A stretch of 51,756 nucleotides of DNA from assembly GCA_002708415.1 (NCBI GenBank), contig PANS01000032.1, positions 1-51,756 of the forward strand. Direction: 5' to 3'. Numbering within the stretch: the first letter of the stretch is position 1; every line of letters begins with the position of its first letter. This document shows positions 27,439-36,186 of the stretch, one piece after another. The notes below the pieces were generated by a model. The model was not told where the DNA came from. It did no database searches and saw only the letters and a program-made list of their open reading frames with translations. The DNA is from Micavibrio sp. Lineage in GTDB: Bacteria; Pseudomonadota; Alphaproteobacteria; Micavibrionales; Micavibrionaceae. A program made the position numbers and the translations under genes.

Positions 27439-27909
27439 GTGAACACACCTTATTATGAAGCTATTCAATTGATGGAGCGCTTGCACCGTTATTTTTTGGA
27501 TGTTGTGAAGATGGAGATGGATCGTAGAGGTGTGCAGGATGTGAACAACGTTCAGGCGATGATCCTTTATAATATTGGTCATGATGAAATGACTGTCGGC
27601 GAGTTAACGCTTCGTGGTTATTACCTTGGCTCTAATGTTTCATATAATGTGAAGAAAATGGTTGAGAATGGCTATCTTGAGCAAGAGCGCTCTGTTCACG
27701 ATAAACGCTCTATTCGTGTTAAATTGTCGGATAAAGGGAAAGAGCTTTATCAGATATTAAGTGAGATGTTTTCGCGCCATGAAGACCAGATCAAAGTAAC
27801 AGATTTGACTGATGAGCGCCTTGCGGAGGTCGCAAAGACCATGCAGATGCTTGAGCGTTTTTGGAACTCTCAATCACAATTCACTGGCTTGGCGAGTTTA
27901 GAAGAGTAA
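27439..27909 (+). CDS. MarR/LdtR-like winged-helix transcriptional regulator
   Basis: A 156-residue MarR-fold regulator resembling alphaproteobacterial LdtR, named for controlling L,D-transpeptidase genes in Liberibacter and Sinorhizobium (family knowledge). The winged-helix core is MTVGELTLRGYYLGSNVSYNVKKMVENGYLEQERSVHDKRSIRVKLSDKGKELY; the helix before the wing and the DKRS wing tip are typical. Flanking helices form the dimer region. GGAG lies about 9 nt before the GTG start. Its proximity to hemB and, further on, glyA-nrdR-ribD matches rhizobial synteny as I recall it. Its stop abuts that of the convergent gene at 27910 (TAATTA). Confidence 0.82.
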   Translation: MNTPYYEAIQLMERLHRYFLDVVKMEMDRRGVQDVNNVQAMILYNIGHDEMTVGELTLRGYYLGSNVSYNVKKMVENGYLEQERSVHDKRSIRVKLSDKGKELYQILSEMFSRHEDQIKVTDLTDERLAEVAKTMQMLERFWNSQSQFTGLASLEE

Positions 27910-29118
27910 TTACGAGGCAAGTGCTGATATTGGCGCGGATCTCCTAGCATTCATTCTGTCAAGATGCCCTTTTGCATTAGGGGTATAATCTTTAATTTGC
28001 GTATAATTTTCTATGACGCTAGCTAAGGAGAAGGCGGGATCTCTTTCATGTATGCGAATAGCATAAGCAAGCACTGCATCAGCTATGACAGGTCCAACGC
28101 AACGTCCAGCAAACACATTTTCAGAACTTTCTTGGTCGTTTATGGATACTTTAGAAACAAATCCTGTTTCAGATACAACGAGGATAGGTATTCCTTTCTG
28201 TTGCATTGCATCAACTGTGGTGGCCAATGCTCCTTTCAGGTTTGCGTGCCCATCATCGCATGAACAAACTGTTAGAATGCATCCATCGAGATTTTCGGCC
28301 AAAGCATTCATTGTTCTAAATTCAGATTGCAGGCCAGGGGATTGCATAAACCCACGAATTTGAATGGGGGCACCGTTTCCGCCCACATGAGAGAATGGGG
28401 CGTCCCGCTCAAGGTTTAAGTAGTCTTTTTTCAAGAGATTGTAATTTACCGATGCTCGTCCTTCTGGATCGAAATAAGCAAGAAAGCGGCCATTTGTTGA
28501 GTGAAAAGTGTAGCTATATGGGTCATCAGAGTTTAGGCCTAAATCATAGGCGTTAAATAGATAGCCATCTTCTGATATAACGCCAACATTGATAGGCATT
28601 CCTCTGCTAGGTTGGGCTATATTGTCTCTTCCTGTTGGATTAAAAGCGCTCTCATAAACCATAAGCGCATCGGCAATACGCGTGAGCATTTCGTCATTTC
28701 TTAGTTTCGCTCTCAAATTTGTAATTGTAGGATCATAAGGAACAATTAATGAACCACTTAAAACACCTTCAAAGCCGACATGAAAAGAGCCTGCAACATA
28801 TGGAATTGTCTCAGGTGGCATTAATACAACATTGATTCCGCCTCGTATTCTGTCTCCATGCTCTCTAATATGAAGGCCAAGGGCGCTTGCTCTATCCAAA
28901 GTACCTTTTGAATAATCTTGCTCTAAAAACGAAACTTTTGGGGCAACGGCAATATTGCAAACATCAGCTAGTCTTTTTTTATGGTAATCAAACTCTGAAA
29001 CGGTGTTCATTCTCTCAGGATGTAACTGGCGTAGGCAAGCATCAAGTTTTGCAGCATGATCTTGCACCAAGCTTGTATCAGCATTTGATGGTAAATAAGC
29101 AAATAATTTAACGCGCAT
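27910..29118 (-). CDS. Asparaginase-like fold protein, catalytic residues apparently missing
   Basis: Function unassigned. I use the ATG at 29118 (402 aa), which has GGGAGA just upstream, rather than the non-ATG start at 29151. By eye it follows the two-domain layout of L-asparaginases: INVGVISEDGYLFNAYDLGLNSDDPYSYTFHSTNGRFLAYF aligns with the 'GVlVvmnd..l.aRdvtKtnT..v.tFkS.n.GplGyi' segment. LDGCILTVCSCDDGHANLKGALATTVDAMQQKGIPILVVSETG aligns with the second-domain 'GvVl.g.G.Gn.p...l..a...gipVv.sS'. The N-terminal TGGT, the HGTDT motif and the catalytic Lys segment (TKTNT) are not recognisable. A cytosolic pseudo-enzyme or a divergent amidohydrolase is possible. There is no signal peptide. 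Confidence 0.5.
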   Translation of the reverse strand: MRVKLFAYLPSNADTSLVQDHAAKLDACLRQLHPERMNTVSEFDYHKKRLADVCNIAVAPKVSFLEQDYSKGTLDRASALGLHIREHGDRIRGGINVVLMPPETIPYVAGSFHVGFEGVLSGSLIVPYDPTITNLRAKLRNDEMLTRIADALMVYESAFNPTGRDNIAQPSRGMPINVGVISEDGYLFNAYDLGLNSDDPYSYTFHSTNGRFLAYFDPEGRASVNYNLLKKDYLNLERDAPFSHVGGNGAPIQIRGFMQSPGLQSEFRTMNALAENLDGCILTVCSCDDGHANLKGALATTVDAMQQKGIPILVVSETGFVSKVSINDQESSENVFAGRCVGPVIADAVLAYAIRIHERDPAFSLASVIENYTQIKDYTPNAKGHLDRMNARRSAPISALAS

Positions 29119-29185
29119 TTTATTCTCCCAATATAAGGGATTTAGTAGCAATTACGTTAAGTTATGTCAACAATATTATGTAATT

Positions 29186-30373
29186 CTATTCAAACGCTGC
29201 AATTCCTGTCTGTGCGCGCCCAAGGATTAGGGCATGAATATCATGCGTCCCCTCATAGGTGTTTACAGCTTCAAGGTTGATCATGTGACGGATCACATGA
29301 TATTCATCTGATATCCCATTACCGCCAAGCATGTCACGGGATTGTCGTGCAATATCAAGAGCTTTCCCGCAGTTATTACGTTTTAACATTGAGATGGCTT
29401 CGGACGGTGCGCGCCCTTCATCTTTGAGTTGACCAAGTCGGTGCGCCGCCGTTAAGCCCAGTGTAATTTCTGTCTGCATGTCGGCGAGTTTCTTTTGGAT
29501 AAGTTGATGTCCTGCAAGTGGTTTGCCGTAGACTTCGCGCTCCATGACATAGTCACGTGCTTGGTGCCAGCAGCTTTCCGCTGCACCCATCGCACCCCAA
29601 GCGATCCCAAAACGCGCTGAGTTGAGACACATAAACGGTGCTTTCAGGCTGTTAGCCTTCGGGAGCTTGTTTTCTTCTGGTACGAAAATTTCATCCATCA
29701 TGATGCCACCAGTTATAGAGGCACGGAGTGAGAATTTCCCTTCAATTTTAGGAGCGCTTAAGCCTTCCATATCTTTATCAAGGATAAAGCCGGCAATCTT
29801 ACCATCATCATCTTTTGCCCAAACGACAAAAACATCAGCGATAGGTGAGTTTGTTATCCATTGTTTTGCGCCAGAGAGGGAGTATCCACCTTTGACGGTT
29901 TTTGCGCGCGTGATCATAGCCGATGGATCTGACCCGCCATCGGGTTCAGTGAGGCCAAAGCAGCCTATTAAATCACCGCTGGCTAAGCCTGGTAGGTATT
30001 TCTCTTTTTGCGTGTCTGAGCCGAAAGTATAAATCGGATACATGACGAGCGATGATTGAACGGATAGGGCGGAGCGGTATCCAGAATCAACGCGTTCCAT
30101 CTCTCGGGCAATAAGTCCGTATGCCGTATAAGATACGCCAGAGCAGTTATATCCTTCGATTGTCGCGCCTAATAATCCTAGTGCCCCCATCTTTTTCATG
30201 ATGCTAGCATCGAATTTCTCGTGCCTGTTGGCTTCAATGATGCCGGGCATGAGTTCGCCTTGGGCAAAGCTTCTCGCGCTATCCATGATCATGCGTTCTT
30301 CATCACTGAGAAGTTCGTTTAGAAGGAGGGGGTCTTGCCAGTCAAAATCTGGTCTTTTCATGTCATCACTCAT
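29186..30373 (-). CDS. gcdH: Acyl-CoA dehydrogenase, glutaryl-CoA dehydrogenase type
   Basis: A flavin enzyme that oxidises and decarboxylates glutaryl-CoA to crotonyl-CoA in lysine/tryptophan breakdown. The start is taken as the ATG at 30373; the track uses an upstream GTG at 30388. FAD/CoA motifs are [16 protein letters not shown] and [77 protein letters not shown] (with the catalytic Glu in YEGTHD) are characteristic of GcdH. The length is about 395 aa. The divergent DUF6898 gene starts only 20 bp away. The subfamily call is strong; the substrate is not tested. Confidence 0.88.
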   Translation of the reverse strand: MSDDMKRPDFDWQDPLLLNELLSDEERMIMDSARSFAQGELMPGIIEANRHEKFDASIMKKMGALGLLGATIEGYNCSGVSYTAYGLIAREMERVDSGYRSALSVQSSLVMYPIYTFGSDTQKEKYLPGLASGDLIGCFGLTEPDGGSDPSAMITRAKTVKGGYSLSGAKQWITNSPIADVFVVWAKDDDGKIAGFILDKDMEGLSAPKIEGKFSLRASITGGIMMDEIFVPEENKLPKANSLKAPFMCLNSARFGIAWGAMGAAESCWHQARDYVMEREVYGKPLAGHQLIQKKLADMQTEITLGLTAAHRLGQLKDEGRAPSEAISMLKRNNCGKALDIARQSRDMLGGNGISDEYHVIRHMINLEAVNTYEGTHDIHALILGRAQTGIAAFE

Positions 30374-30393
30374 GGTTATAGTATACACGCATT

Positions 30394-30594
30394 ATGAATC
30401 AGCCCCTAGCAAATCGTGAAGTGATACTTGAATTTTTTCCTGTTGGACAATTTATTAAAGTTTCAGCTATGGATGTAAAAACCTTGATCGAGGTATCGAT
30501 TCAGGGGCCTTCAAGCACACCAGAGGCAATTTTAAAACGCAATGCGCTCAAGCGCCTTGAATATGTCCTCAAGAAAAAAGACATTATTGATTGA
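30394..30594 (+). CDS. DUF6898 family small protein
   Basis: A 66-residue protein resembling the small alphaproteobacterial DUF6898 family: REVILEFFPVGQFIKVSAMDVKTLIEVSIQGPSSTPEAILKRNALKRLEYVLKKK. The short beta-rich first half and the terminal helix 'xAL.kLeYvLxkk' are the recognisable marks. Function unknown. The start codon is 20 bp from that of the divergent gcdH, and a GNAT gene follows 63 bp later on the same strand. Confidence 0.7.
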   Translation: MNQPLANREVILEFFPVGQFIKVSAMDVKTLIEVSIQGPSSTPEAILKRNALKRLEYVLKKKDIID

Positions 30595-30657
30595 CATATT
30601 GCGTAGTGTTCTCATAGGTTAATCGTTGTATTTTTATCTATGTAAATGAGAGTATCA

Positions 30658-31230
30658 ATGAGTACCGTAATATATGAATCTGCTAGGTTAGAGCATCTTT
30701 ATTTAAACCCCAAAGATCGGACTGATACAGACATGCTTACCGATTTTCTTTTAAGAGAAGAGGAAGCATATTTTAATTATGCTTTTGGTCACAAGGTTTT
30801 AAATGCGGATGCGTCAGATCAAAGCTCTGTAAAAAAAGCAAAAGACGCCATTGCGGATAATGATTACCTGTCACGTATGTTTGGCGGTGTTTCTCCTGTT
30901 TTTTTTAAAGAGAGGGAACGATCAGATATAGTTGGCTTTTGTGTCTTGGTAACCGATGATCAGGATAGAATGCGCCTTACATATTATGTTTCTCCGTCGG
31001 CGCGTAGGAATGGATTTACATCAGAGGCCTATGATGCGTTTGAAGCAAACATGACAGGGTTTATTGGTAAGGAAGCCGACTTTGCGGAGGTCATTGCAAC
31101 AAATAAAGCGAGCCTTAGTTTTTTGTTTTCAAAAGGTTTTCAAACGGTGAAATCTATATCGAGAATGGATACATCCGAGCACCCAACTGGAAGTGTGCGT
31201 GGTAAAGATTTGTTGGTGTTGCGTCGTTAA
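30658..31230 (+). CDS. GNAT family N-acetyltransferase
   Basis: A predicted acetyl-CoA-dependent acyltransferase of 190 residues. I use the ATG at 30658, with GAGAG 6 nt upstream, instead of the ATG at 30646. IVGFCVLVTDDQDRMRLTYYVSPSARRNGFTSEAYDAFEANM contains the GNAT beta4-loop-alpha3 with a modified acetyl-CoA loop (ARRNGF rather than RGxGxG/A), and EVIATNKASLSFLFSKGFQTVKSISRMD is the usual 'N..S...l.k.GF' end. The acceptor is unknown. It lies between DUF6898 and rpiB, possibly cotranscribed with both. Confidence 0.8.
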   Translation: MSTVIYESARLEHLYLNPKDRTDTDMLTDFLLREEEAYFNYAFGHKVLNADASDQSSVKKAKDAIADNDYLSRMFGGVSPVFFKERERSDIVGFCVLVTDDQDRMRLTYYVSPSARRNGFTSEAYDAFEANMTGFIGKEADFAEVIATNKASLSFLFSKGFQTVKSISRMDTSEHPTGSVRGKDLLVLRR

Positions 31231-31307
31231 GGGCTTGCTTCTTATTTTTACGGATAACTCGTATAATTCTATTGCATCAAACCCGCGCAAATCCTATAAA
31301 AATCAGT

Positions 31308-31736
31308 ATGAAATTAAAAGTTGCAATCGCCAGCGATCATGGCGGATATAATCTCAAAGAGTTCATCAAAGACAGTTTTGATTTGAACTGGATCGATCTG
31401 GGAACGGAAGATAACAAAACATCGGTAGATTACCCTGAATTTGGAACGGCTGTTGCCGAAACGGTTGCTGATGGTGATGCCGATTACGGTATAGCGATTT
31501 GCGGTACGGGTATTGGAATATCCATTGCTTGTAACCGTAATGCAGATATACGCGCTGCGCTGTGTACGGATACAACGATGGCGCGCTTAACGCGTCAACA
31601 TAATGATGCGAATGTTTTATGCCTTGGTGAGCGCATTATAGGCACGGAAGTCGCGTTGGATATCGTAAAGATTTTCCTAGAAACAGAATTTGAAGGTGGC
31701 CGTCACCAACGCCGTATCGATAAATTATCAGATTAA
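31308..31736 (+). CDS. rpiB: Ribose-5-phosphate isomerase B
   Basis: Interconverts ribose 5-phosphate and ribulose 5-phosphate in the pentose phosphate pathway. I choose the ATG at 31308 (142 aa), because KVAIASDHGGYNLK is the normal start; the track's upstream start adds residues not found in the family. Signatures are SDHGGY, DLGT...SVDYPEFGTAVAE, GIAICGTGIGISIACNR (phosphate loop), ARLTRQHNDANVLCLGERIIG and GGRHQRRIDKL. It is upstream of glyA by 40 bp, a common alphaproteobacterial arrangement. Confidence 0.95.
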   Translation: MKLKVAIASDHGGYNLKEFIKDSFDLNWIDLGTEDNKTSVDYPEFGTAVAETVADGDADYGIAICGTGIGISIACNRNADIRAALCTDTTMARLTRQHNDANVLCLGERIIGTEVALDIVKIFLETEFEGGRHQRRIDKLSD

Positions 31737-31776
31737 ACCCAATAAGAGCATAAACACCAAATAGAGGAAACCTATT

Positions 31777-33090
31777 ATGAGCAACACAGCAGAGAAAAAA
31801 AACTATATGGCCGATACGTATTTTACGGCTGATCTTAAGGACATGGATGCCGATGTATATAACGCGATTACGGGAGAATTATCGCGCCAACAAGATCAAA
31901 TTGAGTTGATTGCTTCAGAAAACATTGTGTCTAAGGCTGTCTTGCAGGCTCAAGGCTCTGTGATGACGAATAAATATGCAGAAGGCTATGCGGGTAAACG
32001 TTATTACCAAGGGTGTGAGCACGTTGATATAACAGAAAGTCTTGCAATTGAGCGCCTATGTAAGCTTTTTGATTGTGAGTTTGCGAATGTTCAGCCGCAT
32101 TCTGGTGCGAATGCAAATCAAGCGGTCTTTATGGCCTTGTTAAACCCAGGCGATACGTTCCTTGGTATGGATCTTGGTCATGGTGGTCACTTGACCCATG
32201 GTTGCCCTGTTAACCAGTCGGGAAAATGGTTTAATCCAATCGCCTATGGCATTGATGATAATGGTATAATTGATATGGATGCTGTTGAAGCATTGGCGGT
32301 TGAACATAAACCAAAATTGATTATTGCGGGTGCATCGGCGTATTCACGTACAATTGATTTTAAACGTTTCCGTGAAATTGCTGATAAGGTTGGCGCGTAT
32401 CTTTTTGCTGATATTGCGCACTATGCTGGTTTGATTGTTGGTGGGTCTTATCCGAATGCTTTCCCTCATGCGCATGTTGTAACAACAACAACACACAAGA
32501 CTTTACGTGGTCCACGCGGCGGCGCGGTCATGACCAATGATGAAGCGCTTGCCAAGAAAATTAACTCTGCAGTATTCCCTGGTCTACAAGGCGGCCCGCT
32601 AGAGCACGTGATTGCGGCAAAGGCCGTGGCTTTTGGTGAAGCGATGCAGCCTGAATTTAAAGCTTACGCGCAAGCTATCGTTGATAACGCCCGCACTTTG
32701 GCGGCGACGCTTCAAGAGGGTGGTTTGGACATTGTATCTGATGGAACAGATTGTCACATGATGCTTGTTGATCTTCGTCCAAAAGGTATTACAGGTAAGG
32801 TTGCCGACCAAGCGTTAGAGCATGCTGGTATTACTTGTAACAAGAATGCGGTTCCTAATGATCCTGAGACTCCTTTTGTAACATCAGGTATTCGCCTTGG
32901 TACGCCAGCGGGAACAACACGTGGCTTTGGTACGGCTGAATGGCAAGAAATTGGTAAGCTTATCCTCGAAGTTGTTGATGGTGTTGCGGCTAATGGTGCA
33001 GAGGGTAATGGTGACGTTGAAGCTTCTGTGAAAGCAAAAGTGAAAGCCCTTTGCGATCGTTTCCCAATTTATGAAGGCGCAACGATTTAA
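31777..33090 (+). CDS. glyA: Serine hydroxymethyltransferase
   Basis: A PLP enzyme converting serine and tetrahydrofolate to glycine and methylene-THF. It is 437 aa with an N-terminal extension. The PLP lysine lies in [21 protein letters not shown]. Other motifs are [70 protein letters not shown] and a terminal [23 protein letters not shown] lies about 9 nt before the ATG. It leads the glyA-nrdR-ribD-ribE run and ties into the folate genes (folK, folP) and purine genes in this window. Confidence 0.98.
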   Translation: MSNTAEKKNYMADTYFTADLKDMDADVYNAITGELSRQQDQIELIASENIVSKAVLQAQGSVMTNKYAEGYAGKRYYQGCEHVDITESLAIERLCKLFDCEFANVQPHSGANANQAVFMALLNPGDTFLGMDLGHGGHLTHGCPVNQSGKWFNPIAYGIDDNGIIDMDAVEALAVEHKPKLIIAGASAYSRTIDFKRFREIADKVGAYLFADIAHYAGLIVGGSYPNAFPHAHVVTTTTHKTLRGPRGGAVMTNDEALAKKINSAVFPGLQGGPLEHVIAAKAVAFGEAMQPEFKAYAQAIVDNARTLAATLQEGGLDIVSDGTDCHMMLVDLRPKGITGKVADQALEHAGITCNKNAVPNDPETPFVTSGIRLGTPAGTTRGFGTAEWQEIGKLILEVVDGVAANGAEGNGDVEASVKAKVKALCDRFPIYEGATI

Positions 33091-33114
33091 TTGTTTTGAA
33101 AGGCCTGAGCACTT

Positions 33115-33582
33115 ATGCGCTGCCCATTTTGTAATAGTGAAGATACGCAAGTAAAGGACTCGCGTCCGGCGGAGGATAATACAGCTATCCGTCGCCGCCG
33201 TGCGTGCAATTCATGTGGGGGGCGCTATACGACCTTTGAACGGGTTCAGCTGCGTGATTTAGTTGTGATTAAATCTGATGGCCGTCAGCAAACATTTGAC
33301 CGTGATAAGATTATTCGCTCAATGACCGTTGCGCTTAGAAAACGTCCTGTTGATATGCCGGCGATTGAAAAAGCGGCTAGTGGTATTGTACGCCAACTTG
33401 AAAGTGAGGGCGAACAGGAGGTTCAAGCTGCGCGTATTGGTGATCTTGTAATGAATGCGCTTATCCAACTCGATCTTGTGGGATATATTCGCTATACGTC
33501 AGTTTATAAAGACTTCCGTAATCCTGAAGATTTTAATGCCTTCCTTGAAGAAGTGCGTGACCTCCAAGCACAGCAGAAATAA
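33115..33582 (+). CDS. nrdR: Transcriptional repressor NrdR
   Basis: An ATP/dATP-sensing repressor of ribonucleotide reductase genes. The N-terminal zinc ribbon, [45 protein letters not shown], has all four cysteines; the ATP-cone follows with [20 protein letters not shown] and [19 protein letters not shown]. It is 155 aa. It lies 24 bp after glyA, and its stop shares bases with the ribD ATG (1-nt overlap, TAATG), so it is translationally coupled. The place between glyA and ribD is standard in alphaproteobacteria. Confidence 0.97.
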   Translation: MRCPFCNSEDTQVKDSRPAEDNTAIRRRRACNSCGGRYTTFERVQLRDLVVIKSDGRQQTFDRDKIIRSMTVALRKRPVDMPAIEKAASGIVRQLESEGEQEVQAARIGDLVMNALIQLDLVGYIRYTSVYKDFRNPEDFNAFLEEVRDLQAQQK

Positions 33583-34679
33583 TGAAATACGTCGATGCCG
33601 ATATATGGCACATGCGCTCCGCGCTTAATTTGGCGCGGACGGGTTTAGGGCGCACGGCTTCTAATCCGAGTGTGGGCTGCGTTATTGTTAAAGACGGCAT
33701 TGTTTTAGGGCGCGCAAGGACTGCGGATAGCGGTCGGCCGCATGCTGAAACGCAAGCAATACTTCAAGCTGGAGCCGCGGCAAAGGGGGCAACGGCTTAT
33801 GTGACGCTAGAGCCATGTTCTCATCATGGAAAGACACCACCTTGTGCGCAGGCTCTTATTGATGCTGGTGTGTCTCGTGTTGTGATTGCAACCCTTGATT
33901 CTGATGAGCGTGTGAGCGGGCAAGGGGTTAAGCTGTTAAAAGACGCTGGAATAGAAGTCGATGTGGGTCTTCTGGAAGAAGAGGTGCGCGCGGTTAATGA
34001 GGGTTACTTCCTTGCTAAAGAGAGCGGAAGGCCGCTCATCACTCTAAAAACAGCTTCAACGCTGGATAGTAAGATTGCGACCAGTGCGGGTGAGTCTCAA
34101 TGGATTACTGGTGAAAAGGCGCGTGGATTTGCGCATATTGAACGCGCACAGCATGATGCCATATTGGTTGGTGTAAATACTGTGCTTAGCGATAATCCAT
34201 CGCTGATAACACGTGTTGATGGTGTGGATCATGACGCGGTTCGGATCATTTTGGATACGAGCTTAAAACTTAAAGGTAGTGAACAGTTATTTGATAACGC
34301 TGATGAAAATCCTGTTTGGATTATTACATCAAAAACAGTAAATGACGCGAAAATGCTCGTTAATAAAGGCGCTGAAATTATTACAGTTTCAAAAAATGAA
34401 AACGGGCAAATTGATTTGCCTGAAGCGATGAAAATTTTAGCCGACAAAGGACTGACACGCGTACTTGTTGAGGGGGGTGGTTTGACAGTGACGAGCTTCC
34501 TAAAAGAAAGTATTTTTGATCGAGTTCTATGGTTTCATAATGCATCAATTTTAGGGTCAGACGCGCATAATGCGTTTCAAGATATGGGTGTAACTCATTT
34601 AGATAAAAAGATAAAACTATCTCACATTGATAGGCGCATATTCGGTGAAGATATGCTGGATATTTATGAGAAGGCGTAA
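33582..34679 (+). CDS. ribD: Bifunctional diaminohydroxyphosphoribosylaminopyrimidine deaminase / 5-amino-6-(5-phosphoribosylamino)uracil reductase
   Basis: Performs the second and third steps of riboflavin synthesis. The N-terminal zinc deaminase domain has MRSALNLARTGLGRTASNPSVGCVIV, HAETQAIL and LEPCSHHGKTPPCAQALI. The C-terminal reductase domain has RPLITLKTASTLDSKIATSAGESQWITGEKARGFAHIERAQHDAILVGVNTVLSDNPSLITR and RVLVEGGGLTVTSFLKE. The length of 365 aa is normal. It overlaps nrdR by 1 nt and is followed by ribE 12 bp later. Confidence 0.97.
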   Translation: MKYVDADIWHMRSALNLARTGLGRTASNPSVGCVIVKDGIVLGRARTADSGRPHAETQAILQAGAAAKGATAYVTLEPCSHHGKTPPCAQALIDAGVSRVVIATLDSDERVSGQGVKLLKDAGIEVDVGLLEEEVRAVNEGYFLAKESGRPLITLKTASTLDSKIATSAGESQWITGEKARGFAHIERAQHDAILVGVNTVLSDNPSLITRVDGVDHDAVRIILDTSLKLKGSEQLFDNADENPVWIITSKTVNDAKMLVNKGAEIITVSKNENGQIDLPEAMKILADKGLTRVLVEGGGLTVTSFLKESIFDRVLWFHNASILGSDAHNAFQDMGVTHLDKKIKLSHIDRRIFGEDMLDIYEKA

Positions 34680-34691
34680 TAGGTTAAGCTT

Positions 34692-35300
34692 ATGTTTACA
34701 GGAATAATTACAGATGTTGGTACAGTAAAAAGCGTTGATAAAACTGGTGGAGATGTGCGGCTTGGTATTCAAACGGCGTTTGATCTTTCTACCGTCGATA
34801 TAGGCGCATCAATTGCCTGCTCGGGCTGTTGTCTCACTGTTATTGAGAAGAAAGAGGATATGTTCTTTGTTGATGTGTCAGCAGAGAGTGTTTCAAAAAC
34901 AACGATTGGTTCATGGGTTGAAGGTTCACGTATTAACTTAGAGCGTGCGCTTAAAGTCGGTGATGAGTTGGGTGGTCATATTGTTTCTGGTCATGTTGAT
35001 GGTCTTGCAAAGCTAATCAGTGTTACGTCTGATGGTGATTCTTATCGTCTTAAATTCGACGTTCCGCAAGATTTAGCAAAATTCATTGCGCCGAAAGGCT
35101 CTGTAGCGCTGGATGGTATTTCTCTAACTGTGAACGAAGTGGTCGATGATCAAGGGAGTAATCAGTTCGGTGTGAACATCATTCCGCATACGTGGGATAA
35201 TACAACACTTTCTGATCACTGCGAAGGCGATGCTATTCATCTAGAGATTGATATGCTAGCGCGTTATATGGCGCGTATGCTTGATGTGCAATCTGCTTGA
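34692..35300 (+). CDS. ribE: Riboflavin synthase alpha subunit
   Basis: Dismutates two 6,7-dimethyl-8-ribityllumazines to riboflavin. The 202 residues contain the two lumazine-binding repeats: MFTGIITDVGTV...IACSGCCLTVIEKKEDMFFVDVSAESVSKTTI, then GGHIVSGHVDGLAKL...GSVALDGISLTVNEV...FGVNIIPHTWDNTTL. It lies 12 bp downstream of ribD. The next gene in the pathway, ribH, is separated by a 366-bp gap occupied by an FMN riboswitch. Confidence 0.97.
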   Translation: MFTGIITDVGTVKSVDKTGGDVRLGIQTAFDLSTVDIGASIACSGCCLTVIEKKEDMFFVDVSAESVSKTTIGSWVEGSRINLERALKVGDELGGHIVSGHVDGLAKLISVTSDGDSYRLKFDVPQDLAKFIAPKGSVALDGISLTVNEVVDDQGSNQFGVNIIPHTWDNTTLSDHCEGDAIHLEIDMLARYMARMLDVQSA

Positions 35301-35331
35301 TAATTACATTTTAGTTCTCTATAAAAAGAGT

Positions 35332-35547
35332 AGTTCTCAGGGCAGGGTGGAAGTCCCTACCGGCGGTATGTAGTTGTTAATTTCAATAAATTACGAGCCC
35401 GCGAGCGCTTTTAATTCGTTCAAACGCCACTAAGGCTTCGCAACACTTGTTGCGCCACCGCAGTCGCGGCGGTGATATGAGTTAAAAGGTCAAGCAGATC
35501 TGGTTAAATTCCAGAGCCGACGGTCATAGTCCGGATGAAAGAGAGCG
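35332..35547 (+). promoter_or_regulatory. FMN riboswitch (RFN element) with enlarged variable arm
   Basis: Conserved RFN blocks are present in order: CAGGGCAGGGTGGAA, CCCTACCGGCGGTA, GAGCCCGCGAGC, AGCAGATCTGGT, ATTCCAGAGCCGACGGT, and ATAGTCCGGATGAAAGAGAG. The non-conserved arm is large, about 81 nt (35408-35488), closed by CTTTTAATTC/GAGTTAAAAG and holding two inner hairpins (35439-35454 and 35456-35474). A terminator-like hairpin with a T run follows, so FMN binding probably stops transcription before ribH. This fills the only gap longer than 300 bp in the window. Confidence 0.95.
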
Positions 35548-35557
35548 GCTTGGTAAA

Positions 35558-35590
35558 CTCGTACATCGTTTGTACGGGCGTTTTGTTTTT
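35558..35590 (+). terminator. Riboswitch expression-platform terminator
   Basis: CTCGTACA (35558-35565) pairs with TGTACGGG (35571-35578; one T-G pair) around a 5-nt loop, followed by CG and a T-rich tail (TTTTGTTTTT). It lies 11 nt after the RFN core and 77 nt before the ribH start, the position expected of a ligand-controlled attenuator. Confidence 0.75.
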
Positions 35591-35666
35591 GCGTTCATGC
35601 AATAGACAACATGTAAACAAGTCACATGCCCTGATTCTGGTTATTAACAGATGAAAGGAAAAAACC

Positions 35667-36158
35667 ATGAATCAGATTATTTCAAATCAACTTTTAGGCG
35701 GTCAAAAGATTGCCTTTATCCAAGCGGCTTGGCATGACGATATCGTTGGTCAAGGGCTTAAGGGCTTTATATCGGAAATGGAAAAATACGGCATACCTGC
35801 CGATAAAATAGAAATTTTTGATGTTCCAGGAAGCCTAGAAATCCCATTACAATCAAAATGGATCGCCGAAACGGGTGATTACGCAATTATTGTTGCGTGT
35901 GGCTTTGTTGTTGATGGCGGTATCTATCGTCATGATTTTGTCGCGCAGACAGTCATAGAGGGTATGATGCGTGTTCAACTTGATACAGGTGTGCCAATTT
36001 TATCTGTGGTTCTAACGCCGCATAATTTTCATGAGCATGAGAGTCATCAGCAATATTTCTTTGACCATTTGTTGAAAAAAGGCGAAGAAGCCGCCAACGC
36101 ATGCATTAAAACGCTTGAAAATAGGGCGCAAGTAATGCAAGAGAAGGCTGCTGCATAA
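35667..36158 (+). CDS. ribH: 6,7-dimethyl-8-ribityllumazine synthase, type 2 (RibH2-like)
   Basis: Condenses the pyrimidine from RibD with dihydroxybutanone phosphate to lumazine. The 163 residues resemble the RibH2 group of Brucella and rhizobia: KIAFIQAAWHDDIV, EIFDVPGSLEIPL, IIVACGFVVDGGIYRHDFVAQTVIEGMMRVQLDTGVPILSVVLTPHNFHEHESHQQYFFDH. The last segment, LTPHNFHE, differs from type 1, where 'GVLT..t.eQA..R' is seen. AAGGAAAA lies before the ATG. It sits under its own FMN riboswitch and 28 bp before nusB, i.e. in the place where ribH1 normally stands. Confidence 0.9.
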   Translation: MNQIISNQLLGGQKIAFIQAAWHDDIVGQGLKGFISEMEKYGIPADKIEIFDVPGSLEIPLQSKWIAETGDYAIIVACGFVVDGGIYRHDFVAQTVIEGMMRVQLDTGVPILSVVLTPHNFHEHESHQQYFFDHLLKKGEEAANACIKTLENRAQVMQEKAAA

Positions 36159-36186
36159 CGTACCTTATACAATAAGAGATAATAAT

